Origin: Prunella strophiata
Taxonomy: Eukaryota > Chordata > Aves > Passeriformes > Prunellidae
Direction: 5' to 3'
Length of the DNA stretch: 64,000 nt
NCBI GenBank assembly: GCA_036583965.1
Contig: JAZBQD010000001.1
Coordinates: 15,615,892-15,679,891 of the forward strand
Shown here: positions 42,494 through 52,798 of the stretch, one piece after another
Numbering within the stretch: position 1 is the first letter of the stretch
How the letters are laid out: each line of letters starts with the position of its first letter
Notes under the pieces: model-generated
What the model was told of the DNA's origin: nothing
The model's database searches: none
The model's input: the letters and a program-made list of their open reading frames with translations, nothing else
Translations under genes and position numbers: made by a program

Positions 42494-42539
42494 AAGGTAC
42501 ATGAGACACCTGACAAAGGTACATGAGACACCTGACAAA
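42494..42539 (+). repeat. 22-nt perfect tandem duplication
   Basis: The unit AAGGTACATGAGACACC + TGACA is present twice without mismatch (copies start at 42494 and 42516). It lies close to the truncated edge of the retroviral fragment. Confidence 0.95.
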
Positions 42540-42717
42540 CACTCTGTGCAGCTGTGCTCAAGGCCAGCAGGCAGCAGGACACTTTGGGCACCCTGAATGT
42601 GATTGTCCTGTGCTGGACCAGGAGGTGTTTGCCACTGCTGAAACACCCCACACCCCTCTGGGGGAGGCACACCAGCTGTGCCAGCTGCAGCCCTGAGGAT
42701 GGACCTTGTGGGAGATG
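42540..42717 (-). other. Probable leader remnant of the endogenous retrovirus
   Basis: This is sequence beyond the primer binding site in the retroviral direction. It is GC-rich and has no recognisable gag start or conserved domain. The far edge is uncertain: I place it near the 22-nt tandem duplication at 42494-42539, where composition changes. No coding frame here can be assigned to the virus. Confidence 0.35.
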
Positions 42718-42735
42718 GAACCACGTTGGGTGCCA
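42718..42735 (-). other. Retroviral primer binding site, lysine-tRNA type
   Basis: The minus strand reads TGGCACCCAACGTGG, two nucleotides past the LTR end. Class II retroviruses that prime with a lysine tRNA carry TGGCGCCCAACGTGGGG here. The single difference in the first 15 bases is G to A at a CpG, the expected decay of a methylated site. This is the strongest single piece of evidence that the neighbouring repeat is an ERV LTR. Confidence 0.85.
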
Positions 42736-42737
42736 GC

Positions 42738-43171
42738 TGTAAATTGTCCTGTGAGGCTGCTCCAGTCCAATCCTGCTGGTTATGGACCTAGCCCTGATCA
42801 ATCTCACATGAGACAAAAGAGACCAAAGGCACTCTTTTCCTCTCAGGAACAAAGTCCTGCTTTATTTCCTTGGTAGGAGCCACCAGATGATCCACAGGGC
42901 TTTCCAGGTGGAAAAGAGAGTGAAGCTCACCTGTGCAGGTTTTAAAGTCAGGGGGGCAGAGGAAGGGGAGCACAGCCAATGGGATACAAGGGGGAAGGGG
43001 CGAGGTGAACCCAGGATTAACCCCTGCCCACAGGGCCTGGGGTGGGGGAAAGGGGAAAATGGGACACACCATGTGATACAACAGGATACAGATTATATAA
43101 CAGTGCACATGATCCAAACACCCAGTGCAAAAACAATTATCAACTAAATAACTACTTAGTGCAATACAACA
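42738..43171 (-). mobile_element. Endogenous retrovirus LTR (ERVK-like), about 434 nt
   Basis: Read on the minus strand, the element begins TGTTGTATTGCAC at 43171 and ends GGACAATTTACA at 42738, giving TGT...ACA termini. A TATA-like CTTTAAAA lies at 42940-42947. A polyadenylation signal AATAAA lies at 42861-42866, about 75-80 nt downstream, as expected for a short R region. The sequence just beyond the 3' terminus is a retroviral primer binding site, which fixes both the orientation and that boundary. No second LTR was found in the window and no gag, pol or env reading frame is recognisable. This is therefore a truncated 5'-LTR remnant rather than a complete provirus. The 43171 boundary is inferred from the terminal dinucleotides and could be off by some bases; no target-site duplication could be confirmed. 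Confidence 0.8.
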
Positions 43172-45017
43172 CGAGGAGATGGCAATTTCTGCAGAAGTCC
43201 CTGGGGAGGCAGCCACAGAAGACTGGCCTGTAGTGTTTTAAGAAGGCTTGTGTGTGTTTTAATCTCAGGCACAAGCCCAGAGCCATGCTCAGTTGGGATG
43301 GGCTCAGCTCTGCTCTCTCGCCTCCCCGCAGCTGCCAGCAGCTCATTCTGGTTCCAGGGGCTGAGGAGGAGAATCCCACAGTGTGTGAGCCCTGCCTGCA
43401 CTCACTGACAGCAGGAACAACATCTGGCACATGGGCAAACATCTGTGCCCAGGGCAGGGGTGCCAGCTGTGGCTGCAGCCTGGCTGCCCAGCCCGCCCGG
43501 CTCGGGGATGGAGGGCACTGTGTCACACTCACTGCTCCTGCACAGCTCCTGGTGCCACTGGCTCTGTTCTAAAGGCCTGTCTCTGAGTAATCCCCAGCTG
43601 ATATTCCCAAATCCTTTTGCTTTGCACCCAGCCCAAGTTGGTTTTGCAGGCTGGAGCTGCCCTGTGTACCTTGACTGTTCCCAGTTAGGCTCAGACTGGC
43701 TCTGTGAGGATTTGATAAACAAAATGCCAGCCTAGGTGGAGGTCTGAATCCTTATATCTCTTCTTCTTAACACTAATTAACAGCAGTCTCCTTTGTTTAT
43801 TGATTGCAAATTCTGTATAAGCTTGCTCCCAGCCCATGAAAATCCCTGCATTAGGCAATATTAAGGTCAAGCAACACAGCCCTTTGCCATTAAATTGGAT
43901 GATTGCTACTGAAATTTGCCCAGCAGGGTCATACTGGGTTTAGTGAGTAGTGGGATTCAAGCCAAGCCCTATGTTAGGCAAAAAAAAGCTCTATAATGAG
44001 ACCAAGAGTCTGACTTTACAGCCCTAATCTGAGACCACCAGGAATGGGAAACCTTTTCTAGACCACCTGCTGTAACAAGCAGGAGAAAACCAGGAGCCTT
44101 CATTTTCTTCTTAATTATTTTTCTAAAATGAGATGCAAAAATTAGCTTTTGTGTAATGTCAAATAAAGGGAGAACATTAAAGGGGATAATATTTATCTGT
44201 TCTTGAGGGACTCACAGAGCTTTTTGCACATTGAAAAGAAGGGCCACCTCTGTTTTTCAGTGCCCATCTAAGTGACTTTAGCAGGTAACACAGTAAGACA
44301 CTGGCAGAAGCCAGTACTTGATGCCTCTCAATATTTTATTCAGTTTTTCAACTCATGCACTCATCTGTCTGCAAGGAAAGAAGTGACTGAGGCTTCTGGG
44401 AGAAAACCAGAAGCTGAGTCAGACATTTAACAACCTACCAAAATCCTTGTGAGAGACTAAGCTCTCTCACACCTTTGCTTCCAAAGGCTGGTGGAATCAT
44501 CCAGACCTTGCAGACCAGAATATGTAAAGAGACAAAAAATTCCTCTCTTGACTGGACATTTATGTCAGCTGGTGTGTGAAATAACTAACCTGGCCTGATG
44601 TAGTCTCCTGCAAATGTAATTATGGCAGCATTTGGGGATTTTTTTTTTTCCTGTTAAACAGTTGTTAAGCTGCCTTCTGAAGAAAAAGGATTTGTATCAG
44701 TGAATTCTGCATGCATGTAGGTGTGTAGCTGTCAGCTCCCTCTGAGACCTGTGAATACCTTGGCCAATTTCACCCAGTAATTGAGACAAAAGTGCTCAGA
44801 GGCATAAAGTCTCTGCATGTTTTGTGAGAGCAGTGTTTGGGTGATTAGTCACAATCGATTGCAGCCCAGGCCAACACCACGTGTGGTTTGTAAGCAGCAG
44901 CCCCAGCATTAGATGATAACAGTGATAAAAACAAAGAAATGCAGAGCTCTGCAGAGCACAGCACTGGTGGAGCTGTGGGTGTTTGCTTCCCACTGCTGCT
45001 GTGGGACCAGGGAGTGC

Positions 45018-45052
45018 CTGTCAGTCTGTCTGTCTGTCAGTCTGTCTGTCTG
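45018..45052 (+). repeat. (CTGT)n microsatellite with two CAGT interruptions
   Basis: CTGTCAGTCTGTCTGTCTGT, then CAGTCTGTCTGTCTG. The two blocks each start with CAGT. Confidence 0.95.
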
Positions 45053-48000
45053 GGAAATGGAGCAACAGCCCCTTCTCCCAGCTGGCAGGAGGGCTGGCAG
45101 GACAGACAGCCATCTCTTGCTGTGGATATTGTGCAAGCAAACTCATGACAGAGGTCCTGATGGCTGAGATGAAATATCCACCAGGCTCCCACGAGGCTCT
45201 GGAGGCATGGTGAGCTTGGAACCACAGAGCTCTCCCCTGAATGGCTCAGCAAGCCCTGCTGTAGGCACTCAGATGGGGGAACTGTGTGAACATAAACTGT
45301 TATCCTTAGCTGGAGATGGTTTGTGATTAAATGGGCTGCTCTAGAAGCCCTCAGCCAAGGGAGCACACACAGCCCTGAAGCACACTCTGCTCTGCTTACA
45401 AATATTTCAGCAACATCGTTCAACTTTGGAGCTGTTGAAAGAGAGCCTTTAAAATAAAGTGTGAGGGGAAATGTTTCCTGTGCTAAAAGGCAGATCAGTG
45501 AGCAGGCAAGGGGCTAGCAAGATGTGTTTGCTTCTCCACAGCCAGCCCCTCCAGCACAAGAAGGTGGCAGTTCAGCTCAGCAGGGACCTCTTGCTCCTGT
45601 CCCCTTCTCATCAGCACATTCCCAGGGTGCCAGCACCTGACATTTCCTTCTCCTCTCCTGTGATCCTTATGTGTCATTAAATGAAGGCTTTAGCTTCTGC
45701 ACTCCCTTTCCTACTTCATCTACTCACATTCATAATGGTTTTTTTCAAGGGATAGCTTTTAACAATTTAATGTGGACCAGATTTAGGTTGACTGGAGGAG
45801 AACGTGGACAATTTTGGTCATTACTTTTCTCTCAAATGTAAACAAGGTTACTTTTTTTTGCACTGAAGTCACACAAAAATACATCCTCTGGAGGAAAATA
45901 GCCCTGCTACCTCTCCAGGTTGTTTCTGCTTGTGATATCTGGGCTCAGGGGCTGGGGTGAGAGGCACAATCTCCTCGGGTGGACTTTTCAGCTGAATGCT
46001 TCACTAGACATGGCACTTATCTGGGGTGAAAGGATGAGTGAGCATCCATTTAATGCCCTTTGTAAAAACCCAGTCTTGCTGTTAGGGAGATTTCATTTGG
46101 TTAAGTCCCTTTTGTGGTATATAAACCATCTGTGTATGTGTGTCTTAAAGCTGTTCAAGGCTCTTCCCATCAGAAATGCCAGTTTGTTGGTATCAACAAA
46201 CTCATTAACTCAAAACGTGTTTCCAAACAGTTGAAAGGGCTCTTTTTGCCCTGCCTCTAAATATGAAAAATGTGGTTTCAAGTTCACATTTCATTTAGAA
46301 ATGAGAGTTATTATGAATCCCAGCTGTTTGGGGTTTGCTTTCCAATTTTCAGTCACAGATTTTAAATCTCCAGCAGAGGCAAGTGCAAGGACAGGCACTG
46401 AGGACAGAGCAATAACAGGGCAGAGCTGGAGTCTGAGAAAGGACTGAGCAGAGAGATATTCTCAGATAACAGAGGAGGGAGCTGAGAAAGTGGAGGTGAA
46501 AAGTTTGGGCTGAAATACCAGTAACCTCCTGCAGATGCTCAAAAGGTGACTCCACTGTTCCTGACTTTTACCAAGAAGCCAAAACTGCTCTGGTGGGAGT
46601 GTCTGTTCCCATCTCCATCTCCTGGTGGGTGCAAGGGGTGATGATTCCCTTGGCCATGCCATGCTGCCACAGGCAACCTGCTGTGGGAGAGCACCTCCAG
46701 GTCTACAGATTTCTTTGGATATGTTTTTGAATTTTCACATATTTTTAGCCATGTGGTTTCAGGAGCTCAAATAATATTGAGGTAAAAATCAGATACTACA
46801 TAAATGGATGTGTCAGAATCAATGTGAGCCCCTGTGGGGTCCCTGTGTCATTGCCCTGGTAGCTCTCCATCCATCACAGGCAGCCTCCAACTCCCAAACC
46901 TGAGCTGTCCTGAGCCCATGGCCCCATCCCACAGCCAGCCACAGGCTGGATGTTTCTCCCTTTCCCAGCTGAAAATCATTTTTCCATCTGATCTCTCAGC
47001 CCACCCTAGGGCAGCTTCTCCAAAGGGAGGGACACTTTGCACTCCCATTCCTCCATCCAGCCAGGGCTGCTTCTGTGCAAGAAGGAGCCACCAACATAAC
47101 TACTACCTCCAAAAGAGCAGCCAGAAGAAAAGCTAGCAGCAGACAGTGGCCAGCCCACATCCTCTTGCCATTTGGGCTGAAGGATCTGTGCCTGCCCACA
47201 GAAAGAGCCTTCCCTGCAGCTTGTCCCATGGAGTCAGGGTGATCATAAATCCTCCCCTCATTTATGGGCTATGAATAGGGCCCTGTCTGACCTAACTAGG
47301 GCATGGAGAAGCTATTAGACTTCAGAGCAGGAGCTTTGAAACACATGCCTGGATTCATCAAAGGAATAATGGAAAATAGTTTGTTCCATGTGGATTTTAA
47401 GAAATGATGTTATTTCTAGCAATTAGGGAGTTGCAAACTGTGCTTCTGAGTATTGGGAAAGAAGGGGAGGTATCTTGTGATTGAAGCACAAGACCAGGAG
47501 TTGAGGACCTTGGTGGCTTCCCAGGCAGGTGGCAGAGAGAGCATGGGGACATCCCTGAATATCTCCTGCAATAGCAGGTGATGGCTGGAAATGTCCCAGG
47601 GTCTGTTGCTGAGCAGCTCAAAAATGGCACTGAAGGGAGAAATAATAATGATCTTAGGAACAAAATGGAACAGGCTTCTAGTGCAGACCTGCAGTGAAAT
47701 CAACACTGTGCACAGTTGGAGCTCTTCTGGTTCCTTCTCACATCCTCACTTGTCTGTCACTTCCCACCTTCGCCACCACCGTGTCACATTTGCTGGGAAT
47801 GTCAAATGCAAGTGTAATTAAACTTTCCTGTTATTCTTTGCTGTCTATCTTGAGGCAGAATGAGATGCTCTGTACATGTATAGGTGAGCATTTAGCTCTG
47901 CATATGTTGGACCCCATCAGGAACTGCATTTCAAGATATCCAGTTCTTGCTGAGTTTCTGTCTTCTGATTTGTTTCCTGTGGTACAGTTCAGATGGGATG

Positions 48001-48712
48001 TCACTGTTAGAGGTTGTCTGTGGCAAAAAGGACAACAAATTTTCCAACAGCTCCCTGGTGCACTTCAAATAGGAGAAGATGACTTATAATCAGGTTTTAT
48101 TTGCTAGGGAGACAATACATTATCAGAGTTTGAAAGCAAATGAAGGAGAGAGAAATCATGGAGAAGAATGCTGCTGAGATTCTCTAAGCATTTCAGAGTT
48201 CCTGTACTTTAAGAGCTGAAATGACCCATACTCAGATACCATCTAAAAGGACAGGAAATTAGATAAAAGATTTTTTTAAACCCTTGTATTAAGTTTTATG
48301 AGAACCTAATCAGTTTCATCCCCAAAACTGTCACTTAAAAAGAAGTACTGTACTTGTGGATTTTAGTTTTTGGTTGTTTATTCATCATTTGTATTTGTGG
48401 CCATTATCATTTCCCAAACCAAATCAGATCATTATTCCAGACTGTTCAAGCAACCTGCCATGCCTGTGTGTAAATATGCAGCTCCAGACTTGAGCTGCAA
48501 TAGCTAAATGAGCACTGGCCAGATAGAAGGGGAATTGCATTATTACTACATTGTGGTTTCCATGTCATTCCTAGGTTTGCTTAGCTGGGGTATCCATTAC
48601 AGCCAGCCTGCAGATTTATTGCATCCAGCCCTGAGCAGTACATACATCTTCCAGTGGGCAATAGTTCTGAAATTTCTTCTTCCAAGTGTTTGCCAGTTCA
48701 GTCTGATTTACC

Positions 48713-48728
48713 TTTTTTTTTTTTTTTT
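48713..48728. repeat. T16 homopolymer
   Basis: Sixteen consecutive T followed by CCCCAG. This is a good-looking splice acceptor in intron 3, but no GRK5-like exon follows it. Confidence 0.95.
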
Positions 48729-49269
48729 CCCCAGCTTCCTCCTCATTTATCATCACAGACAGCTTGTATTGGACCAGGTTATTTAATTGGTTTGGCAGGA
48801 TTTTCTGGGATCCTTTTTTTTTAATACAGTCATGAAGGCTGTTAGGCTGTCTTCTTTTTTTTTTTAATTTTATTTAATTCTGGATAATATTTTGACCTGA
48901 AGGCTAAAGCTTCATATCCCAAGCAGTGCCAAGCAGGAATGTCCCTAAGAACTTGTTGTCCTTTAGCCACTGGGGTCCCCTGCAGCACATATTTCCTTCT
49001 AATGCCTACTATGGATCCAAAGCTTTAGCTGAAGTGATTAATATTTTTGTGGTACACACATTGTGCTTCTCTTGTTTCTAATATAAACAAAGCTCATCAA
49101 AAGTCAGTAATGCTTCAATACCTAGAGCAGTCAGAATTTTAAAATGTAGGTAAATTTTGTGTGTGAGGATGGGGTGCTCCATTTTTAATGCACTAGGGAA
49201 GCCAAAGAGAATTTTGCTCATGGTGCCTATTCCTCTAAATGGTCTCTCTTGTTTCCTCTTGGTTCTGAG

Positions 49270-49356
49270 AATATATATAAATATATATATATAAAGCATA
49301 TAAATATATATTTATATATTTATATATTTATGTATTCTTATATATATATCTATATT
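49270..49356. repeat. AT-rich (TA)n/(TATTTA)n microsatellite
   Basis: Runs of ATATATATAA, TATATATTTA and similar extend over about 87 nt, interrupted by AAAGC and GTATTC. It lies about 430 nt before exon 4. Confidence 0.95.
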
Positions 49357-49758
49357 CAGTTGGCTCTTGAAACACCACTGTGGCAAGGGTTAACAATCAT
49401 TCACTTTCTCTACCACTCAGAGAAATAATTTTACCTTCTGTGTCCACCTTCCTTTTGAGCAAAACCAAATGAAGCTGATGTCTCTTGTCACTGAATGCTT
49501 TCTGAAAGCTGGCTTTGCAAGGTTATAAAATATAAATCAATTAAATTGTGTTGGTGTTAATTAAGAGACAAAGGCCCCAGAAGATGCACCACTAGAGTCT
49601 GGACAAAATATAGTGGAAGGTTTTTAATAAGATTGTGTGTACAGGTTTTATTTCCGCCAGAAAATGATATTTGTCCTTCAGATTTTTCATACAGAGTGTT
49701 CTGTTAAGGCCACATCCAAAATGAAGTTATAATGGTGAAATATGAGTGCAAATATTGA

Positions 49759-49980
<222 letters not shown>

Positions 49981-51384
49981 TGAATAAACCTGCAAGTCTT
50001 ACACAAACAGTCAGAGAGAAAAAAAATTATAATGCAATCCAGAAATTGACTTCTAAGGATGAACTTGACTTACCAGGGGCTTAATTCATCCGTGGATGAG
50101 CAGAGGACTTCTCTGTCTCTTAGTGTACAAAGCTCTGCATTGGGGGTGTAATACAAGAGACCTCAGCTGTTTCCAACAGATGCCCCAATTATTTGCTATC
50201 CAGCTCAGAAGTGGTGGTGGCATTTCATATTCTGTTGTGTAGAAAGCACAGGCAAAAATGGTCTTTCATAACAGACACTGTATTGTGGTACAAAATTCCC
50301 ACTCCTCCCCAGCACGGTTTCCCCAGGGTGGGCAGAACTGACAGGGGACAGAGGGGTTGGGAGCTCAGAGGTGCTGTCACCCATCCTTGTGCCCAAGGTG
50401 GGTCCTGAGTGCTGGCTCTGGTGGCTGTGGGAGGAGAGGAGCTCAGGGGAGCAGCCGTGTCCACAGGGTGGCACTCCAAACAGAGACACGGGATGTGCTG
50501 CTGGAATCTGGGACAGGCTGCCTCTGGGACTAACCCTTTTTGGGGGTGTCACAATCATTTCCTGACCACATTTCACCTTTGCTACACCAGTCACTGCCAG
50601 TAAGCAGTAAACATCCAGCTTCAAACACAAGAGCACTCCTAGGATTTTTCCTAAGTTGCTTTCGTAAGAGTAATCAAAGACGTACAACTGCTGCTTCAAC
50701 TGTTTTACAAAAGTAATACATTTGACCTTCAGGAGAATTAATCACATTTTTGGCAGATGTCTTTCTAAATGGTACAATATGTTTTGGAGGTGCAGGGGCA
50801 GAGCAGACCACTCTTTTTCCACTCAGTCATTTTCCTACAATAAACTTTGATGCATACTTTCAGTTATCTCAGGCTGCATTTTGGGATCTGGTTTCATTTA
50901 CTGAGCCTGGCTAGTTTCATGTGCAGCCATTGAGCACTGCCAGTATGAGTTCCTGCTGCCCATTCATTAGGGGCATGGAGTTCCACTGCTTTTTAAATCC
51001 ACCAAAATGACCTTTTGTCTTAAAACTCCTGTCAACAGAGCGACAAACTCTGAGGGGAAATATTTCCCAGTGCTCCAGCTCCCATCTGGAAAGGGAGAAA
51101 GGCATTTTGCTGATAGCAGAGCTAGTAAAGTGAGGGGAGGATAGCATTGCTTCACTTCAGCCAGCCTTGCTGCAGGTTTCCAAAAGCCCTTCAGTGCTGT
51201 CCATTGGCCTCCATGGTGCAGCCAGGAGCACATGGAATAATTTAATGAATGTGCAGTGAAGACCAAGCTGAAAACTGCTCCTTCTTCATCAACAAAGAAC
51301 GGTGGTGTTGCAGGAAGGAAAAATACTGGGACTCCAGAGCTGGAGTTTCCATTCTCTGCCGTGCCCTGGACTTCTTATTTGACC

Positions 51385-51425
51385 AGTGTACCTGGTTTCT
51401 CAGTATGTAAAATTGGCACAGCATA
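51385..51425 (+). mobile_element. MIR-like 3' relic
   Basis: CTGGTTTCTCAGTATGTAAA, then ATTGGCACAG, resembles the MIR CTCAGTTTCCTCATCTGTAAAATGGG block with a small deletion. Confidence 0.35.
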
Positions 51426-51479
51426 TTTACAGTCTGTCCTGAGACTTTTCTGGTATTTGCAAGTTACCTTAACAGCTCT

Positions 51480-51545
51480 GAGCAGAAGGAAACTGGATGG
51501 CCTCCAGTGGTCCCTTCCAACATCACCCATTTTGTGATCCTGTGA
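51480..51545 (+). mobile_element. CR1 LINE 3' end
   Basis: AAACTGGATGGCCTCCAGTG, GTCCCTTCCAACATCACCCA and TTTTGTGATCCTGTGA match a CR1 tail of the GGATGACCTCCAGAGGTCCC type. Confidence 0.82.
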
Positions 51546-52798
51546 AACACAGAGCTACTCTCCTTCACTTGTAATCTAAAACTGCCTCCCTGCTGGTGGT
51601 GCTTTAATGCCTGCATTGGCCTTGCTGCACTTTTGTTCCTTAATGAGAAACTTCTGCTTCTTCCCAGAGGGATGTGGAAACCCTGCATAGCAGAAAATAC
51701 TTCCTGGAGGCAAGGTTGACTGTGCTGTAACAATGGGTTGAATACTAGACTTTCTAATAGGTGTCCCATACAACAAATACTTAAAAAACTAGAGCAAGGC
51801 CTAGATTGACTCAATTTCATTTTAGATACCTAACTGAGGTAATCAGGTTAGGAGTGCAGATGGCTTACTGTCCTTTCTTGTCAAGAAAGAGAAATAAGTA
51901 TCTCCAAAGGACACATTTGAAGCCATTAGAAGTCAATGATTCAAAGGACTGATGTCTGCAGTCCAAGCAGATGAATCTGGACCCAAATGTCCTAATGGAA
52001 CATCATCCTGGCCAGCAAAGAAACCTTCTCTTCATTGGAATCAGCATTTCTCTATTTAATTATCAGTGCCTTGAAAGGTACAAATTGCTGCTGTTTCTGG
52101 AGTCTTCTGCTTTCAGCTGAAAGCTTCTTTTAAGTAGGTGTGTGTCTGTGCTTCAAAGAACCTGATTGTCTTGATACAAAAATAGCATGACATACAGCTT
52201 GACTGATAGAATAAAATTACAGGTTTAGTTCTTGGACAGATAATTCAGTCTTATAATGTGAGGAGTGTTTTTCCCAGAGTGCAGGATCAGAAACACAGTG
52301 AAAACAAAAAGTAGACTTCTTGCTCTTTAATATTTATAAATGATTTTCAGTTCTTGCTTCAGTTTTTAAAGGGCATACATATTTAACATAAAACGTGTCG
52401 GTGTATCACCATTCCAAAGGGCGTTCATTTGCATAGGGAACATGCACTTTATTTAATAAAACACACACTTCTTGCACAGCAGAAAGGAAGAGAAGGCACT
52501 TTCCCAGATGAGCAGACATCCCAGCAGGACTCCCAGCCCCCTGTGACTCACAAAGTCACAAAGACATCTGCCCTGAGGCCACTCAACAAACCCTGCACTG
52601 GCCAGGATGGTAGAGCAAGGAGGTATTTTCTCAAGTGAGCACAATTCAGGCTCTCCACAGCTTTGGCATCCTGAACAGCCCCTACCTGCTTGATGGGGAA
52701 TTGAAATCTTAGTCCTGGTGGACAAGCAGGTCAGGCTTCCACCATGTCCCTGACCTGCAGGCAACAGCAGTGACAAATCCTGACAAATACTGGCACCT

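Noticed and set aside
42454..42852. 132-codon minus-strand open frame at the retroviral fragment
   Set aside because: It runs from inside the LTR across the primer binding site into the leader, which no retroviral gene does. No viral domain is visible.
48713..48740. Cryptic exon acceptor in intron 3 (T16 then CCCCAG)
   Set aside because: The acceptor looks good, but no GRK5-like coding sequence or convincing donor follows, and exons 3 and 4 already join in phase.
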